The notes below the pieces were generated by a model that was given only the letters and a program-made list of their open reading frames with translations, was not told where the DNA came from and did not search any database. Position numbers and translations under genes: made by a program. From positions 372,001 to 436,000 of the forward strand of contig NZ_JAINVX010000001.1 in the NCBI RefSeq assembly GCF_019880635.1: 64,000 nucleotides of DNA, written 5' to 3'. The stretch is from Hanstruepera marina (GTDB taxonomy: Bacteria > Bacteroidota > Bacteroidia > Flavobacteriales > Flavobacteriaceae). Shown here piece by piece: positions 8,296-19,200 of the stretch. Each line of letters starts with the position of its first letter. The stretch's first letter is position 1.

Positions 8296-9102
8296 TTAAT
8301 CTAAATAATAAATATAGCCAAAGTTCAGCCAAACTAACCAATCGTTAACTTTGTCAGAAGGTAATTGATGGCTTAATCCGTCAATCCAATTGCTGAAATA
8401 ATATTGCCAACGCAAATCAAGCATTAAATCTGAAAGAGGCGCTATTTTGTAACGAAAACCAATACTGGCAACAGTAGACCACGTACTCCCGGATTCAGGG
8501 TTAATGGAGCCAGGTTCCCAATACGAGTAGAAATTAGTGGAATTTAGAATATTACCATCAGCTATTCCAGTATCTGGATTAACATAATTTGTATAAGCTT
8601 TTGGATTGAAAGATGTATAATGCACACCCAAACTAATAAAAGGCGCTAAACGATAACTAAAGGCTTGAAACGCACGAATACTTTTAGGAAAGTATTCAAT
8701 TTGCATACCTATATCAAAGTTATTAGCTTCACCGCTATGGGCTCTTAACTTATCGGCATTTGCACTTGTTTTATCAGGGGCAACCCATTCGCCATAATGG
8801 TTTAGCTTTGTGGTATTATACGAAATTTCACTTCGTAATTTAAAGTGATCATTAAAATAAGTGTCTGTAGAATAACAATTACAATCAGCTCGATAAGCAA
8901 AGTTGATATAATGAACTATACCAATACCAATACCTGTATTACCAAAATTGGTACCCTCATGACCTCTTTGGCCAAAATCAGACCTGAATTGAACTGGACC
9001 AATAATAGCTCCAATTTCATGAGAAAATCCAAGCTGTGAAAATCCCGATTGCATTCCAACAATCAAGATTAGTACTAGGGTTAATTGTTTCAAATTGAAC
9101 AT
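8296..9102 (-). CDS. Outer-membrane beta-barrel protein (THC0290_0291-like)
   Basis: 268 residues with an N-terminal signal peptide of about 22 residues ending FSQ. The mature chain has alternating aromatic/polar strands and a C-terminal aromatic strand (LNFGYIYYLD), as in outer-membrane barrels. LGFSHEIGAI, NTGIGIGIVHYINFAYRADCNCYSTD and DHFKLRSEI match my memory of a conserved flavobacterial family called THC0290_0291. Its function is unknown. A C-N-C pair near residue 78 is notable. It is a single gene, divergent from gdhA. Confidence 0.78.
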   Translation of the reverse strand: MFNLKQLTLVLILIVGMQSGFSQLGFSHEIGAIIGPVQFRSDFGQRGHEGTNFGNTGIGIGIVHYINFAYRADCNCYSTDTYFNDHFKLRSEISYNTTKLNHYGEWVAPDKTSANADKLRAHSGEANNFDIGMQIEYFPKSIRAFQAFSYRLAPFISLGVHYTSFNPKAYTNYVNPDTGIADGNILNSTNFYSYWEPGSINPESGSTWSTVASIGFRYKIAPLSDLMLDLRWQYYFSNWIDGLSHQLPSDKVNDWLVWLNFGYIYYLD

Positions 9103-9288
9103 AATATGATTTTCACGATTTAGAGCAAACTGTTAACAAATATATAAAATCACCATTACCTACCAAATAAATTAGATAAAACAACATATTAGCAAATCAT
9201 TAAATTAATACTTTGTTAAACATTAAAAGTATTTTTAATTACACATTACGAAATATAAAAAAAACAGTATTCTTTTTTAAAGATAACG

Positions 9289-9296
9289 TATATTTG
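9289..9296 (+). promoter_or_regulatory. Promoter -7 box for gdhA
   Basis: TATATTTG matches TAnnTTTG and is 46 bases upstream of the ATG. The surrounding gap 9103-9341 is very AT-rich and also holds the barrel gene's promoter region. No clear -33 element. Confidence 0.6.
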
Positions 9297-9341
9297 TGCC
9301 CATAAATTTTAATATTATTGATTTCTTAAACAAACAAAGAA

Positions 9342-10685
9342 ATGAAACAAAAAATTGACGCATTTTTAGATAGTGTTAAACAAAAGAACGGTCACGAATC
9401 TGAATTCATGCAAGCTGTTCATGAAGTGGCAGAAACAGTTATTCCTTTTATTGAGGAAAACCCAAAATATCAAGGAAAAATGTTATTGGAACGTATGGTT
9501 GAACCAGAACGTACTATAATATTTAGAGTACCTTGGATTGATGACAACGGAAATACTCAAGTAAATAGAGGTTATAGAGTAGAGTTTAACTCTGCAATTG
9601 GTCCATATAAAGGCGGTTTGCGTTTTCACCCTTCAGTAAATTTAAGCATTCTTAAGTTTTTAGGATTTGAGCAAGTTTTCAAAAACTCACTAACTACGCT
9701 TCCTATGGGTGGCGGAAAAGGAGGTAGTGATTTTGATCCTAAAGGAAAAAGTGATAATGAAGTTATGCGTTTTTGCCAATCGTTTATGTCAGAATTATTC
9801 AGACATATCGGTGCAAATACTGATGTCCCTGCAGGTGACATTGGTGTAGGAGCAAGAGAGATAGGATATATGTTTGGACAATATAAAAGACTACGTAATG
9901 AGTTTACAGGTGTTTTAACCGGTAAAGGGATGTCTTATGGAGGATCGTTAATTCGTCCTGAAGCTACAGGCTATGGTTGTGTGTATTTTGCGAAAAATAT
10001 GTTGGCTACAAAAGGTGATTCATTTGAAGGTAAAACGGTAGTTGTTTCAGGTTCTGGAAATGTTGCCCAATACGCTTGTGAAAAAGCGACTGAATTAGGT
10101 GGAAAAGTTGTTACTATGTCTGATTCTTCAGGATATATTCACGACCCAGAAGGAATAAATGCTGAAAAACTAGCATTTATTATGGAGCTTAAAAATGTTA
10201 AAAGAGGAAGAATTAATGAATATGCTGAAATGTATTCTTCAGCTACGTTTTACGCTAATGAAAGACCATGGAGTGTAAATTGTGATATTGCATTGCCATG
10301 TGCTACTCAAAACGAGCTAAATGAGGAGGAAGCTAAAGCATTAATCTCAAACAATGTTATTGCGGTTGCAGAAGGAGCAAATATGCCAACTACACCAGAA
10401 GCAATTGAAACATTCCAAAAAGCTAAAATTTTATTTTCGCCAGGTAAAGCATCTAATGCAGGAGGTGTAGCTACTTCAGGTTTAGAAATGAGTCAAAATT
10501 CATTACGATTGAATTGGACACGTGAAGAGGTAGACGCTAAATTAAATCAGATTATGAATGATATCCACGAGTCTTGTGTTACTTATGGTAAACAATCTGA
10601 TGGCTATATAGATTACGTAAAAGGAGCAAATGTTGCAGGATTTGTTAAAGTTGCAGATGCTATGATGGCACAAGGAGTTGTGTAA
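9342..10685 (+). CDS. gdhA: NADP-type glutamate dehydrogenase
   Basis: 447 residues, the length of hexameric bacterial GDH (E. coli 447). The enzyme reductively aminates 2-oxoglutarate to glutamate. The substrate and catalytic loop is PYKGGLRFHPSVN (about 89-100), and PMGGGKGG holds catalytic K126. The Rossmann segment GSGNVAQYACEKA binds the cofactor. The length and the GSGNVA form favour NADP use and an assimilatory role, although cofactor choice is inferred. It is monocistronic with its own promoter and a strong terminator. Confidence 0.95.
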   Translation: MKQKIDAFLDSVKQKNGHESEFMQAVHEVAETVIPFIEENPKYQGKMLLERMVEPERTIIFRVPWIDDNGNTQVNRGYRVEFNSAIGPYKGGLRFHPSVNLSILKFLGFEQVFKNSLTTLPMGGGKGGSDFDPKGKSDNEVMRFCQSFMSELFRHIGANTDVPAGDIGVGAREIGYMFGQYKRLRNEFTGVLTGKGMSYGGSLIRPEATGYGCVYFAKNMLATKGDSFEGKTVVVSGSGNVAQYACEKATELGGKVVTMSDSSGYIHDPEGINAEKLAFIMELKNVKRGRINEYAEMYSSATFYANERPWSVNCDIALPCATQNELNEEEAKALISNNVIAVAEGANMPTTPEAIETFQKAKILFSPGKASNAGGVATSGLEMSQNSLRLNWTREEVDAKLNQIMNDIHESCVTYGKQSDGYIDYVKGANVAGFVKVADAMMAQGVV

Positions 10686-10702
10686 ATTCAATTATTATAA
10701 TT

Positions 10703-10736
10703 AAAAAAGCTTTCTAATTTTAGAAAGCTTTTTTTG
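10703..10736 (+). terminator. Terminator after gdhA
   Basis: Perfect hairpin AAAAAAGCTTTCTA / TAGAAAGCTTTTTT with a four-base loop and a long T tract. Confidence 0.88.
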
Positions 10737-10778
10737 TTTAAATCATATTAAATCTATTCTAAACTCGTTACTATTAAA

Positions 10779-10786
10779 TATATTTG
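10779..10786 (+). promoter_or_regulatory. Promoter -7 box for porZ-recO
   Basis: TATATTTG (TAnnTTTG) lies 19 bases before the porZ ATG. No strong -33 element. Confidence 0.55.
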
Positions 10787-10804
10787 ACTGTTTAAAAAGC
10801 CACT

Positions 10805-13150
10805 ATGATTAAGAAAATCTGCATATTACTAATCTTATTATTACCATGTCTGGGATTTTCTCAAGATTTTTCAAATTTTTGGGAGGGTCATTTTTCGTAT
10901 TTAAATATCAAAGACGTTTCACAAGGTAATGGTAAGTTGTATGCCGCAGCAGAGAACGCCGTGTTTATTTATGATCCCGTTACATTAGAAATGGAAACAC
11001 TGTCTACTATTAATGGACTTTCTGGCGAGACAATTTCACAAATATACTATAGTGAGCTTTATGAGACACTTGTAATTGGTTATGAAAATGGATTAATGGA
11101 TCTTGTCTTTGATAATGATGATGATGTTTTAACGGTAATTGACATTCTTGAAAAGCCAACAATACCGCCGACTAACAAGCGAATAAATCATTTTAACGAG
11201 TATAATGGTTATATATACATATCTACTGATTATGGGATTTCTGTTTACGATTTAGCACGTTTGGAATTTGGAGACACTTATTTTATTGGAAATGGAGGCG
11301 CTCAAATAAGAATTACTCAAACTACAATCTTTAATGAGTTTATATACGCCTCTTGTTTAGATAATAACGGTGTTAAAAGAGCTTTAGTTGCGAGTTCTGA
11401 TTTAGTGGATTTTAATGAATGGGATAATGTGAGAGCTGGAAATTTCTTAGCAATAGAAAGTTTAAATGATAAATTATTTGCTTTAAGATTTGACAGACGC
11501 CTTTTTGAAATTAATAACACCAATTTTATAGAATTAACGAGATTTGATACTCGTCCAAATGATGTAAGAAGTGTTCAAAACTTTTTATTAATAATATTAA
11601 TAGACAGAGTATTTGTTTATGATTCTAATTTCGCTTTGATAAGCGAAATAATTATAGATAGTACATATGATACTGAATTGTTAAATGCAACAATCATTGG
11701 TGATTATATGTATATAGGCACAAATAACCACGGGATACTCAAAGTTGAATATCTCAACCCAATTGAATTTGAAATTACTCATCCATCAGGTCCATTACTT
11801 AATGACTCTTTTTCAATAAAAGCTTTGCAGAATAACTTATGGTTAACTTATGGTGATTATTCGTTAACATTTCACCCTTCACCATTACAAAGTCGAGGGT
11901 TAAGTCATTTGCAAGGTGAAACATGGGTAAACATTCCTTTTGATAGTGTTTTAGGAGCCAAAAATTTAAATAAAATAGCAATTAACCCTTTTAATTTGAA
12001 TCAAATATTTGTTAGTTCTTTTCAGGATGGTCTGTTGGAAGTAAATAATGACTCTCCCACCATTTTGTACAATGAAGATAATAGCGGATTAGAATCTTTA
12101 GTGGTACCCTCAAACCCTAATTTTAAAAGTATCAGGCAATGTGCATCCAATTTTGATAGAAATGGTATTTTATGGACAATGACAGGTCGTGTTGATAGGC
12201 CTTTAAAATCCTATGATCCTTCAACTGGACAATGGCAAGGTTATGATTTTACTAGTCTAATTCAAGATGGGTTGTCTGGTGAGTGGGGTTATGATGAAGT
12301 AGTGATTGACAATAATGGTACAAAGTGGATAGGAGGATATAACTATGGACTAATAGGGTTTAATGAAACCAATAGCGGAACACAATTAAAAAGTATTAAC
12401 AGTGAAGAGGACAACATGCCTTCTAGTTTTGTGACAGCTCTTGCATTGGATAGAAGAAATCAAATATGGTTGGGAACACCCAATGGACTCCGAGTTTTAT
12501 ACAATACATCCAATTTTTTTAACGATGATGTAAATGTTGAGTCTATTATTATTTTGGAAGAAGGCGTGCCTAAAGAATTACTTTTTCAGCAATTTGTTTC
12601 AGATATTGAAGTCGATGGTTCTAATAATAAATGGGTGGCAACTATTGGTTCTGGGATTTTTTATTTTTCATCAGATGGTCAGGAAACAATTTATCACTTC
12701 ACTAAAGATAATTCTCCACTACCATCAAATAATATTGTAGATGTGTCAATTGATGACGCTTCAGGTGAAGTTTACATAGCAACTGATAAAGGTTTAGTTT
12801 CATACCGAGCAGGAGGTTCTGAACCTCAAGATAACTTTGAAAGCGCATTTATTTATCCCAATCCTGTTAGGCCTAACTTCAATATAATTGAAGAAAAAGT
12901 AAAAATTAATGGCCTTTCTGACAATGTCAACGTGAAGATTTTAGATATTGAAGGTAATTTGGTAGCCGAAGCAACATCTAATACAAACTTAAGGTATAGA
13001 GGATATAACCTTGAAATTGATGGGGGTACTGCCTTTTGGAATGGAAAAAACCTATATAATAATGTGGTGAGTTCAGGAGTGTATTTAGTGATGCTGTATG
13101 ATTTGGATACGTTTGAAACCAAAGTATTAAAAGTTATGGTGGTTAGGTAA
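10805..13150 (+). CDS. porZ: T9SS attachment-complex protein PorZ
   Basis: 781 residues with a signal peptide ending GFSQ. Tandem beta-propeller blades of the two-component-regulator-propeller type fill about 25-670 (YDPVTLEMETLSTINGLSG, WLGTPNGLRVLYN, IYIATDKGL-like phrases). The end (about 680-781; YPNPVRPNFN to VSSGVYLVMLYD) is an Ig-like T9SS C-terminal domain. In Porphyromonas, PorZ is a surface partner of the PorU sortase and delivers A-LPS to it. The stop overlaps the recO start by one base, an arrangement I recall from other flavobacteria. The only T9SS cargo in the window lies 3 kb downstream. Confidence 0.88.
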   Translation: MIKKICILLILLLPCLGFSQDFSNFWEGHFSYLNIKDVSQGNGKLYAAAENAVFIYDPVTLEMETLSTINGLSGETISQIYYSELYETLVIGYENGLMDLVFDNDDDVLTVIDILEKPTIPPTNKRINHFNEYNGYIYISTDYGISVYDLARLEFGDTYFIGNGGAQIRITQTTIFNEFIYASCLDNNGVKRALVASSDLVDFNEWDNVRAGNFLAIESLNDKLFALRFDRRLFEINNTNFIELTRFDTRPNDVRSVQNFLLIILIDRVFVYDSNFALISEIIIDSTYDTELLNATIIGDYMYIGTNNHGILKVEYLNPIEFEITHPSGPLLNDSFSIKALQNNLWLTYGDYSLTFHPSPLQSRGLSHLQGETWVNIPFDSVLGAKNLNKIAINPFNLNQIFVSSFQDGLLEVNNDSPTILYNEDNSGLESLVVPSNPNFKSIRQCASNFDRNGILWTMTGRVDRPLKSYDPSTGQWQGYDFTSLIQDGLSGEWGYDEVVIDNNGTKWIGGYNYGLIGFNETNSGTQLKSINSEEDNMPSSFVTALALDRRNQIWLGTPNGLRVLYNTSNFFNDDVNVESIIILEEGVPKELLFQQFVSDIEVDGSNNKWVATIGSGIFYFSSDGQETIYHFTKDNSPLPSNNIVDVSIDDASGEVYIATDKGLVSYRAGGSEPQDNFESAFIYPNPVRPNFNIIEEKVKINGLSDNVNVKILDIEGNLVAEATSNTNLRYRGYNLEIDGGTAFWNGKNLYNNVVSSGVYLVMLYDLDTFETKVLKVMVVR

Positions 13151-13857
13151 TGCGAACCTCAAATAAAGCTATAGTCCTTTCAAAGATTAAATATCGTGAC
13201 AACGATTTAATCGTAAAATGCTATACAGAAAAACGCGGTGTAGTTAGTTATTTAGTTAAAAATGCTTTTAAGAAAAAAAATACAGTTGCTTATTTTCAGC
13301 TACTATCTCAGCTACTTATAGAAGAAAACTACAGAAACAACCAAAACCTTCATTATATTTCAGAAGTTAAGCTTAATAATACATACAGCACACTGCATTC
13401 TAATGTTCTAAAGAGCTCGATAGTTATTTTTCTGACAGAAGTACTCTCAATTATCCTTAAGGAAGAAGAGCAAAATCAAGACTTATATGATTTTTTAGAA
13501 AACGCATTGCTGTGGCTGGACAATGACAACCAATTTGCAAATTTCCACATTCTATTTCTTCTTAAGTTAACAAAGCATTTGGGATTTTATCCAGAAGAGT
13601 CAGTAAACAATCACTTCATTTTTAATTTAGAAACTGGGCAGTTTGAAAAAGACTTAAATAAACACTCTTTATCGGTAAAAAATAATGATATTTTAAAACA
13701 CCTATTAGGCATGAAATTTGATGGTTTAAATACATTAAAATTAAACGCTAACCAAAGGCAATCCTTTTTAAATGCTCTTTTGTTGTATTTTGAATTACAT
13801 TTAGGGAACTTTAAGAAGCCGAAGTCTTTATTAGTGTTAAACCAAGTTTTTAATTAA
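13150..13857 (+). CDS. recO: DNA repair protein RecO
   Basis: 235 residues, family length. The N-terminal OB fold (about 1-80) begins SNKAIVLSKIKYRDNDLIVKCYTE and is followed by a helical domain. RecO loads RecA onto SSB-coated DNA with RecR in gap repair. Four Cys of a zinc knot, present in some RecO proteins, are absent here. The ATG shares one base with the porZ stop (TAATG), so translation is probably coupled. Confidence 0.9.
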   Translation: MRTSNKAIVLSKIKYRDNDLIVKCYTEKRGVVSYLVKNAFKKKNTVAYFQLLSQLLIEENYRNNQNLHYISEVKLNNTYSTLHSNVLKSSIVIFLTEVLSIILKEEEQNQDLYDFLENALLWLDNDNQFANFHILFLLKLTKHLGFYPEESVNNHFIFNLETGQFEKDLNKHSLSVKNNDILKHLLGMKFDGLNTLKLNANQRQSFLNALLLYFELHLGNFKKPKSLLVLNQVFN

Positions 13858-13885
13858 CCAACTAAAGACCTATTTGTTTTCATTC

Positions 13886-16291
13886 ATGAAACTAAAGATA
13901 CTCTTGTGTTTGTTTTTATTGAGCACATTCTATATGCAAGCACAGCAAATTACAGTAATTGAGAAAGATTCTGAAATCCCGTTAGCTGGTGTAATTATAT
14001 CATCGAAAAATAAATCTGTTATAACGAATCTAGATGGACAAGCGACTCTAGATAATTTTACCGAAAATGCACTATTATTATTCGAAAGGGAAGGACATAA
14101 ACCTATTGAATTAACTAAAGAAGAAATTACAGCAGCTAATAATTTAGTTTACTTAAACGCTAGAGTAAATTTGGATGAGGTGGTTATATCTGCATCTAAA
14201 TTCGAGCAAAGTAAACGAGATGTACCTCAAAAAATTATTAGTCTAACTTCAAAGGAAATAACATTTTTTAATCCCCAAACTAGTGCAGATTTATTAGAAA
14301 ACACAGGAAATGTTTATATTCAAAAGAGCCAATTAGGTGGCGGAAGCCCTATGATTAGGGGGTTTTCTACTAACCGCTTATTGATTACAGTTGATGGTGT
14401 TAGGATGAACAATGCTATTTTTAGAAGTGGCAATCTGCAAAATGTTGTTTCAATAGATCCGTTAAGTATTCAAAATACCGAAATTACTTTAGGTGCGGGT
14501 TCAGTTGTTTATGGAAGCGATGCCATTGGTGGTGTCATGAGTTTTTATACTAAAAAGCCACAGTTATCCTATAAAGACGACTTATATTTTAAAGCCAATG
14601 CATTTGCTCGATATGCTTCGGCAAATAACGAAAAAACAGGGCATCTTGATGTAAATTTTGGTCTTAAAAAATGGGCCTTTCTAACCAGTATAAGTTTTAG
14701 TGATTTTGATGATTTAAGAATGGGCTCGCATGGTCCAGATGTTTATTTACGGCCTGAATACGTTCAGACAGTTAATGGTGTAGATGAAATTATCCCTAAC
14801 AGCAACCCGGAATCGCAAGTCCCAACAGGATTTAACCAATTAAATGTCATGCAAAAAGCACGTTATGAGCATCATGATAATTTGCATTTTGATTTAGGAG
14901 TTTACTATAGCACAACATCAGATTATTCTAGATACGACAGACTTATAAGGTATAGAGACGAAAACCTTCGTTCAGCTGAATGGTATTATGGACCTCAACA
15001 ATGGTTTATGGCTAATTTTCAATTAACAAAATTAAGTAGCAGCTCTAATTTATATGATAAAATTCAAACGACTATAGCTTATCAAAACTTTAAGGAAAGT
15101 CGTCATGATAGAAATTTTCAATCTGAAATTAAAAATAATAGAGAAGAGTCTGTAGATGCTCTTTCGACCAATTTTGATTTTGAAAAACAATTAAGTGTAA
15201 AAACAGAACTGTTTTATGGTTTCGAATACATTTTTAATTTGGTACACTCCAAAGGGGATGAAGAAGATATTGTTTCAGGAGTCAAAAAACCTACCGTTTC
15301 ACGTTACCCTAACCATTCCAATTGGCAATCTGTAGCAGCTTATACCAGTTTAAAATATAAACCTAAATCGAATTTTATTTTTCAAACAGGATTACGTTAT
15401 AATCAAGTATTTTCAAAAGCAGATTTTACTGAAAATAACATCTATTTGAATCTGCCTTTCAATGAATCTAAAATTAATTCTGGAGCCCTGACTGGGACTG
15501 CAGGTGTAAGCTGGAATCCAAATGAAATGTTACAATGGAAGTTTAATCTTTCAACGGCATTTAGAGCACCAAATATAGATGACGTGGGTAAGGTATTTGA
15601 TTCCGAACCGGGTTCTGTTGTAGTACCTAACGATCACTTAAAACCAGAATACGCTTATGGAGGTGAACTGGGATTATTATTGAATTTTGACAACGTTGTA
15701 TTATTGGATTTAGCGACATATTATACCTATTTAGACAATTCTTTAGTAAGACAAGACTATACTTTAAACGGTGAGTCAGAAGTAATATATGACGGTGAAT
15801 TGAGTACAGTTCAAGCTATTCAAAATGCTTCAGAAGCTCATATTTATGGTTTTGAACTGGGATTAAAAATCAATTTTTCTGATGCCTTTAGATTAACATC
15901 ACAATATAATGTTACAGGTGGTACAGAAGATGATCATGGTGTTGATGTTCCTGTTAGGCATGTGACGCCTAATTTCGGTAATACCCATTTAATATGGAGC
16001 AAGAATAGATTGAAAGTAGATTTATTTGCGAATTATAACGGCGAGTTATCATACAATCAATTGGCACCTTCTGAACAAAGTAAAGATTATATTTATGCTA
16101 AAGACTCTGATGGGAATCCTTATGCGCCATCTTGGTATACTTTAAACTTAAGAGCACAATATAACTTTAATAAAGGTTTATTGGTTTCTGGAGGATTAGA
16201 AAATATAACCGATCAGCGCTATAAAACCTATTCCTCCGGGATAGCATCACCAGGAAGAAACCTTGTTATTTCATTAACATATACCCTATAA
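13886..16291 (+). CDS. TonB-dependent receptor, heme/hemoglobin- or siderophore-receptor type
   Basis: 801 residues from the ATG at 13886; an in-frame TTG at 13874 is less likely. A signal peptide ends near QAQQ, then a carboxypeptidase-like regulatory domain (about 22-100), a plug and a 22-strand barrel. The plug holds SPMIRGFSTNRLLITVDGVR and YGSDAIGGVMSF, a pattern typical of heme, hemoglobin and catecholate receptors. The C-terminal strand ends in a hydrophobic/aromatic pattern (LVISLTYTL). It is not paired with a SusD protein. The ligand is inferred only. The gene begins 28 bases past recO and may share its transcript. Confidence 0.87.
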   Translation: MKLKILLCLFLLSTFYMQAQQITVIEKDSEIPLAGVIISSKNKSVITNLDGQATLDNFTENALLLFEREGHKPIELTKEEITAANNLVYLNARVNLDEVVISASKFEQSKRDVPQKIISLTSKEITFFNPQTSADLLENTGNVYIQKSQLGGGSPMIRGFSTNRLLITVDGVRMNNAIFRSGNLQNVVSIDPLSIQNTEITLGAGSVVYGSDAIGGVMSFYTKKPQLSYKDDLYFKANAFARYASANNEKTGHLDVNFGLKKWAFLTSISFSDFDDLRMGSHGPDVYLRPEYVQTVNGVDEIIPNSNPESQVPTGFNQLNVMQKARYEHHDNLHFDLGVYYSTTSDYSRYDRLIRYRDENLRSAEWYYGPQQWFMANFQLTKLSSSSNLYDKIQTTIAYQNFKESRHDRNFQSEIKNNREESVDALSTNFDFEKQLSVKTELFYGFEYIFNLVHSKGDEEDIVSGVKKPTVSRYPNHSNWQSVAAYTSLKYKPKSNFIFQTGLRYNQVFSKADFTENNIYLNLPFNESKINSGALTGTAGVSWNPNEMLQWKFNLSTAFRAPNIDDVGKVFDSEPGSVVVPNDHLKPEYAYGGELGLLLNFDNVVLLDLATYYTYLDNSLVRQDYTLNGESEVIYDGELSTVQAIQNASEAHIYGFELGLKINFSDAFRLTSQYNVTGGTEDDHGVDVPVRHVTPNFGNTHLIWSKNRLKVDLFANYNGELSYNQLAPSEQSKDYIYAKDSDGNPYAPSWYTLNLRAQYNFNKGLLVSGGLENITDQRYKTYSSGIASPGRNLVISLTYTL

Positions 16292-16292
16292 G

Positions 16293-19200
16293 CTATTTTT
16301 TAATAGCTTTTTTAACTATGACTTGATTATTGGATAAAGTTACACGAGCTGAATAGGCTGAACTACTTAAGTTTGATAGCGAGAAGGTTTCTGAACGACT
16401 TGAGCCATTAAAGCGATAAATGGTTCTTCCTAATAAATCAATAATTTCAATCGTTTTAATAGTTAGATTTTGAGAGTCTAAAGAGAACTTAACTTGGTCG
16501 CTATCCAACTCAATAATTTGTAATTGATTACTATTGGCAACAACTTCATCTACAGAAAGTGCATCTGTTCTAAACACAATTTCAAAGCGGTTGTTAAAAG
16601 TCCCAGCTTCTGAATTAAAAGAATAAGGCGCTTCAATTAGATTATGGAAATAACCAAATTCATTATCTTTTAAATAAAGAATTTGACCTTCTGTCTCAAA
16701 TAAGCCATCGATTTCGGCTAAAGCAATATAATGACTTCCTTGTGTATTAATTTTAATACCAAGAGGAATAATATCATTATCATTAAAAGGAAGACCTCTG
16801 CCTTGAATCACAAAACTTTTATCATCTATTAGAGAATAAAAGGCTTGATCATCAGTTATCGCATCATACATGCGGTCTCTTTCATTAGTGGCAGCTTCTG
16901 CATACCCAACTAAAATACGACTTGTAGGTTGATCATCTGAAACTAAATCTAACCAAATACGATGTTTATCTTCGTTTAGAGTATTTGAATTTCTATAAAA
17001 TTGAGAATTATCAAAATCTTTACGGCGCATATCGTTTTTAAACTCTACAGGTAACGAAGCTGCAGACGGTCCATCATTTATGTTAACCATAAAACTCTGT
17101 CCAGCAGCAATAAAAACGTCTCCAATTCCTGCTGAAGACCCTAAACCATTGTAGGTAATGTAATCTGATGCTGTATAATTTGAACCAAAATCATCATAAA
17201 AAGGGTTAGAATAACCAGAATTAGGTAAGTTGCCATGTGTCCACAGATTAACAAACCCATCTATAGAAGACATATTGGTGGTATTTCTTAAAAATAAAAA
17301 TGCATCAATGGCCGAAGGATAAGGATTACCTAATAAATTCCAGTCGTCATCATCAGGGTCAAAACCAATAGGATTGTCTCCACGGTACACATTAACGGTG
17401 AATTGACCATTAAACGGTTTCCCTGTGTTAAAAGTAGCTGTTTCTGTAGTTGCGGATCCATTCATGTGGTCGTTTGGACCTCTAACAATATATCCTTTCC
17501 CTTTTTGCATGGTTGAAATAGAAGGAGGTACCCAATTGCCTTGCCCGCCATTAGGGTTTGCTATTGTTGTGTTCCACTCATAAATATATCCTGTTGGTGT
17601 TTGGGAGCCGTAAATAGTGTTAATATTAAAATTTTCAACAGGCGATGACCAATATACATAATCTAAACGTCTAACATTAGTATTACGTTTCATTGAAATT
17701 GATCCACTATTTGTATCTGTCTCATTGATCTGAACTAAACTACCGGAATCTTCAATATTAAAATTACCACCAGCTATTTTTACACCTTCATCAACCGTTA
17801 TGGCCTCATTACTATCAACAATCAAGGTACTGGAGTTAATGTTTAGGTCTTCACCTACCAATATATCTGTTGTGTGTCCTAATACTTTAGTTCCTGTTCC
17901 GGAAATTGTGACATTTTTATATTCAGGAGAAAACTCTGTGATGGTTTGGTTTGCACCTTGGTATTCAACAGTAGATTCATCAAGTAATGTGATTGAAGGG
18001 TTGTTAATATTGCTTATAGATGTGTTGACCAAACCAGAAAAACCGTTAGCGTTCGATTGTTTAAACACTCCCGTTCCTGTTACTGTAAAAGTACCACTAG
18101 CTTGAAATTGAATAAATGAATTTGGACCAGACCCATCAGCAATTGTTCCAACATTATCTCCTGAAACAACAATATTTGCATAAGCAGGGACGGGGTTTGT
18201 TAATCTAATAGATTCAAAACCACCATTATTATTAAATTCAATGACTGTGTCTGGGCCAAGAGAATATGTTCCTGTAGCATCAGGTTTTGTACCTGTTCCG
18301 GCCATTATAAACCTAGATTGGTCTTCCATAATTAAGTTAGTACCCGAACCGCCTAAACTCCAATTTTGGATATCTACAATGGCATCTTCTGTTATAGTGA
18401 TGTTATTACTAACTCCTGTTCCATTACTAATACCTTTATAGTTTGGGATATTAGGAGGTAATGGAGGCAAAGTAGCTAAAACATTTGATCCACTAAATTT
18501 TAAATTAACGTAATTAGGCGTACCAGACAAAATTTGGGTCTCATTGTTGCCGTTTAAATGTACAGTTCCGCCAGTTAAAGAATAACTACTGTATTTTCGT
18601 AATTGTGGTAGATGGTCAGTAAGTGGGTCGGCCGTAATAGTACTTATGCGATATTCACCACCTGTCATAATAAGCTGTCCGTCTGGACCGTAAAAATCGT
18701 TGTCATTTACTCCAGCTTCTTCACCTATTACAATCCCTTGTTGTATTTCTAATTTTCCACCATCAGATATACCTGTTCGATTGGTTAGGCGTAATTCTAA
18801 ATTATCATTGTCTAGAATTACATAGATATTCTTAACAGTTGAACCAACCGTAAGAGCATCTCCTGTTACTTGATTTTCTTTTCCTGTATAGTAGAAGTTT
18901 GCTGTTTGATTGTATGTAGTATTGGTTGCTGCAAAATCTTGAACGTTTCCTTGGGAGCTACTATCCCAAATTCCTCCGGGATGAGTTATGTATAAGGTAG
19001 AATTGGTATTGGAAATAAACTTGTTCCCTGATCCTGAAATATCTTGAACTTTAAGTGCTGTTGAGCCATTAAAACTAAAATTAAATGTTGCACCACTTTC
19101 AATTTCTAAACTAGAGTCCCCTGTAAACTTTAAGTTTTCATTTAATAATACTCCAGTATCACCACTTTCAATTATAAAAGGAACATTTGTGCAATTAGGA